The notes under the pieces: model-generated
What the model was told of the DNA's origin: nothing
Seen by the model: only the letters and a program-made list of their open reading frames with translations
Databases searched by the model: none
In this document: positions 5,411-6,045 of the stretch, piece after piece
Position numbering within the stretch: position 1 is the stretch's first letter
Layout of the letters: each line of letters starts with the position of its first letter
Translations under genes and position numbers: made by a program
Assembly (NCBI GenBank): GCA_947624945.1
Contig: CANQMJ010000140.1
Location: 1-6,045 of the forward strand
Reading direction: 5' to 3'
DNA length: 6,045 nt
DNA from: an uncultured Clostridia bacterium
GTDB lineage: Bacteria; Bacillota; Clostridia; Oscillospirales; CAG-272

Positions 5411-6045
5411 TTGAACGAAAACCAAAAGCCCGAGCTGCTCGCCCCGGCGGGCTCGCCCGACGCGCTCGACGCGGCTATATCGGCGGGCGCCGACGCCGTT
5501 TATTTCGGCGCCGACGAGTACAGTGCAAGAGCCGGCGCGCGCAACTTTACGGGCGGCGAGCTCGAACGCGCCGTCGCTCGTCTTCACGCACACGGCGTTC
5601 GCGCGCATGTGACGCTCAACGTGCAGCTCTACGACCGCGAGCTTTCGCACGCGCTCGAGCTTGCACGTCGCATATACGAGTCGGGCGCGGACGCCGCGAT
5701 AGTGTCCGATATCGGACTTGCGCGTCTTATGCGCGAGCATTTCCCGTCGCTCGAGCTGCACGCCTCAACTCAGGCGAGCGGACACAGCGTCCGCGACGCC
5801 GAATACTTCGCCTCGCTCGGCTTTTCGCGCATGGTATGTGCGCGCGAGCTGTCGGATGACGACATCAAAACCCTCGCCGCGCGCTCCCCTATCGGCATCG
5901 AGATGTTCATACACGGCGCGATATGCGTGTCCGTGTCGGGACAGTGCCTATACAGTTCCGTCGTCGGCGGACGTTCCGGCAACAGAGGCGAATGCGCGCA
6001 GCCGTGCCGACTGCCGTATATGTGCGCGAACAAATACCCGCTGTC
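5411..6045 (+). CDS. U32-family peptidase / RNA hydroxylation-type protein (C-terminus beyond window)
   Basis: The frame is open from a TTG at 5411 to the window edge, 211 codons of a protein that is usually 400 residues or more (some clostridial members exceed 600). The family hallmarks appear in order: PELLAPAGS at about 7-15, VYFGADEYSARAG, a HGVRAHVTLN strand, SDIG, ELHASTQAS, and the U32 signature EMFIHGAICVSVSGQCLYSS at about 164-183, followed by GGRSGNRGECAQPCRLPY. Cysteines 172, 179, 195 and 199 are placed like the iron-sulfur cluster ligands of this family. Members such as E. coli RlhA and TrhP act in hydroxylation of rRNA or tRNA; others are described as collagenase-like peptidases, and which applies here cannot be told. 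The start is TTG: an in-frame stop lies at 5399-5401, the next ATG would delete over 100 conserved residues, and TTG puts the PELLAPAG motif at the usual place. Its ribosome binding site is weak, so coupling to zapA is likely. Confidence 0.93.
   Translation, partial: MNENQKPELLAPAGSPDALDAAISAGADAVYFGADEYSARAGARNFTGGELERAVARLHAHGVRAHVTLNVQLYDRELSHALELARRIYESGADAAIVSDIGLARLMREHFPSLELHASTQASGHSVRDAEYFASLGFSRMVCARELSDDDIKTLAARSPIGIEMFIHGAICVSVSGQCLYSSVVGGRSGNRGECAQPCRLPYMCANKYPL

Noticed and set aside
5381..6033. Minus-strand open frames of 126 and 87 codons
   Set aside because: Both are antisense to the U32 gene, whose signature and cysteines are unmistakable.

Overview
The window looks like chromosomal DNA from an anaerobic Firmicute of the class Clostridia, probably an uncultured gut-type lineage. 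This is inferred from a clostridial-type short ThiI without a rhodanese domain, a ZapA gene followed at once by a U32-family gene, strong AAGGAG ribosome binding sites, and GC-rich genes separated by very AT-rich spacers. The genus cannot be told from the sequence. I see no mobile element, tRNA, rRNA or CRISPR array.

Layout. Two gene groups diverge from an AT-rich spacer at 4875-5103. Leftward (minus strand) come thiI (4874-3657), an ECF-type sigma factor (3616-3020), and a single-pass membrane protein that is probably its anti-sigma factor (3030-2320). The sigma and anti-sigma genes overlap by 11 bases. A GC-rich hairpin at 2278-2303 follows the anti-sigma gene. Still on the minus strand, but with its own good housekeeping promoter (2172-2200), is a large secreted protein (2114 to the left edge, 704 codons seen, C-terminus missing). 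It has a signal peptide, a gluzincin-like HExxH metallopeptidase-type domain, a run of 16 hexapeptide repeats that should form a left-handed beta-helix, and the start of what may be a LamG-like domain. No single ORF in the supplied list covers this gene, because it runs off the window; the translation is continuous.

Rightward (plus strand) come zapA (5104-5406) and, four bases later, a U32-family peptidase/tRNA- or rRNA-hydroxylation-type protein starting at a TTG (5411 to the right edge, C-terminus missing).

How they may work together. thiI, zapA and the U32 gene are housekeeping (tRNA thiolation, Z-ring assembly, RNA modification). The sigma/anti-sigma pair is an envelope-signalling module whose sensor part I do not recognise. 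The secreted metallopeptidase-like protein is a cell-surface or exported factor; whether the sigma factor controls it is open, since its visible promoter is of the housekeeping type. I found no convincing wholly new system. The items most worth a look are the domain architecture of the secreted protein, the zinc-motif-free anti-sigma protein, and the inverted repeat sitting on the secreted protein's promoter.
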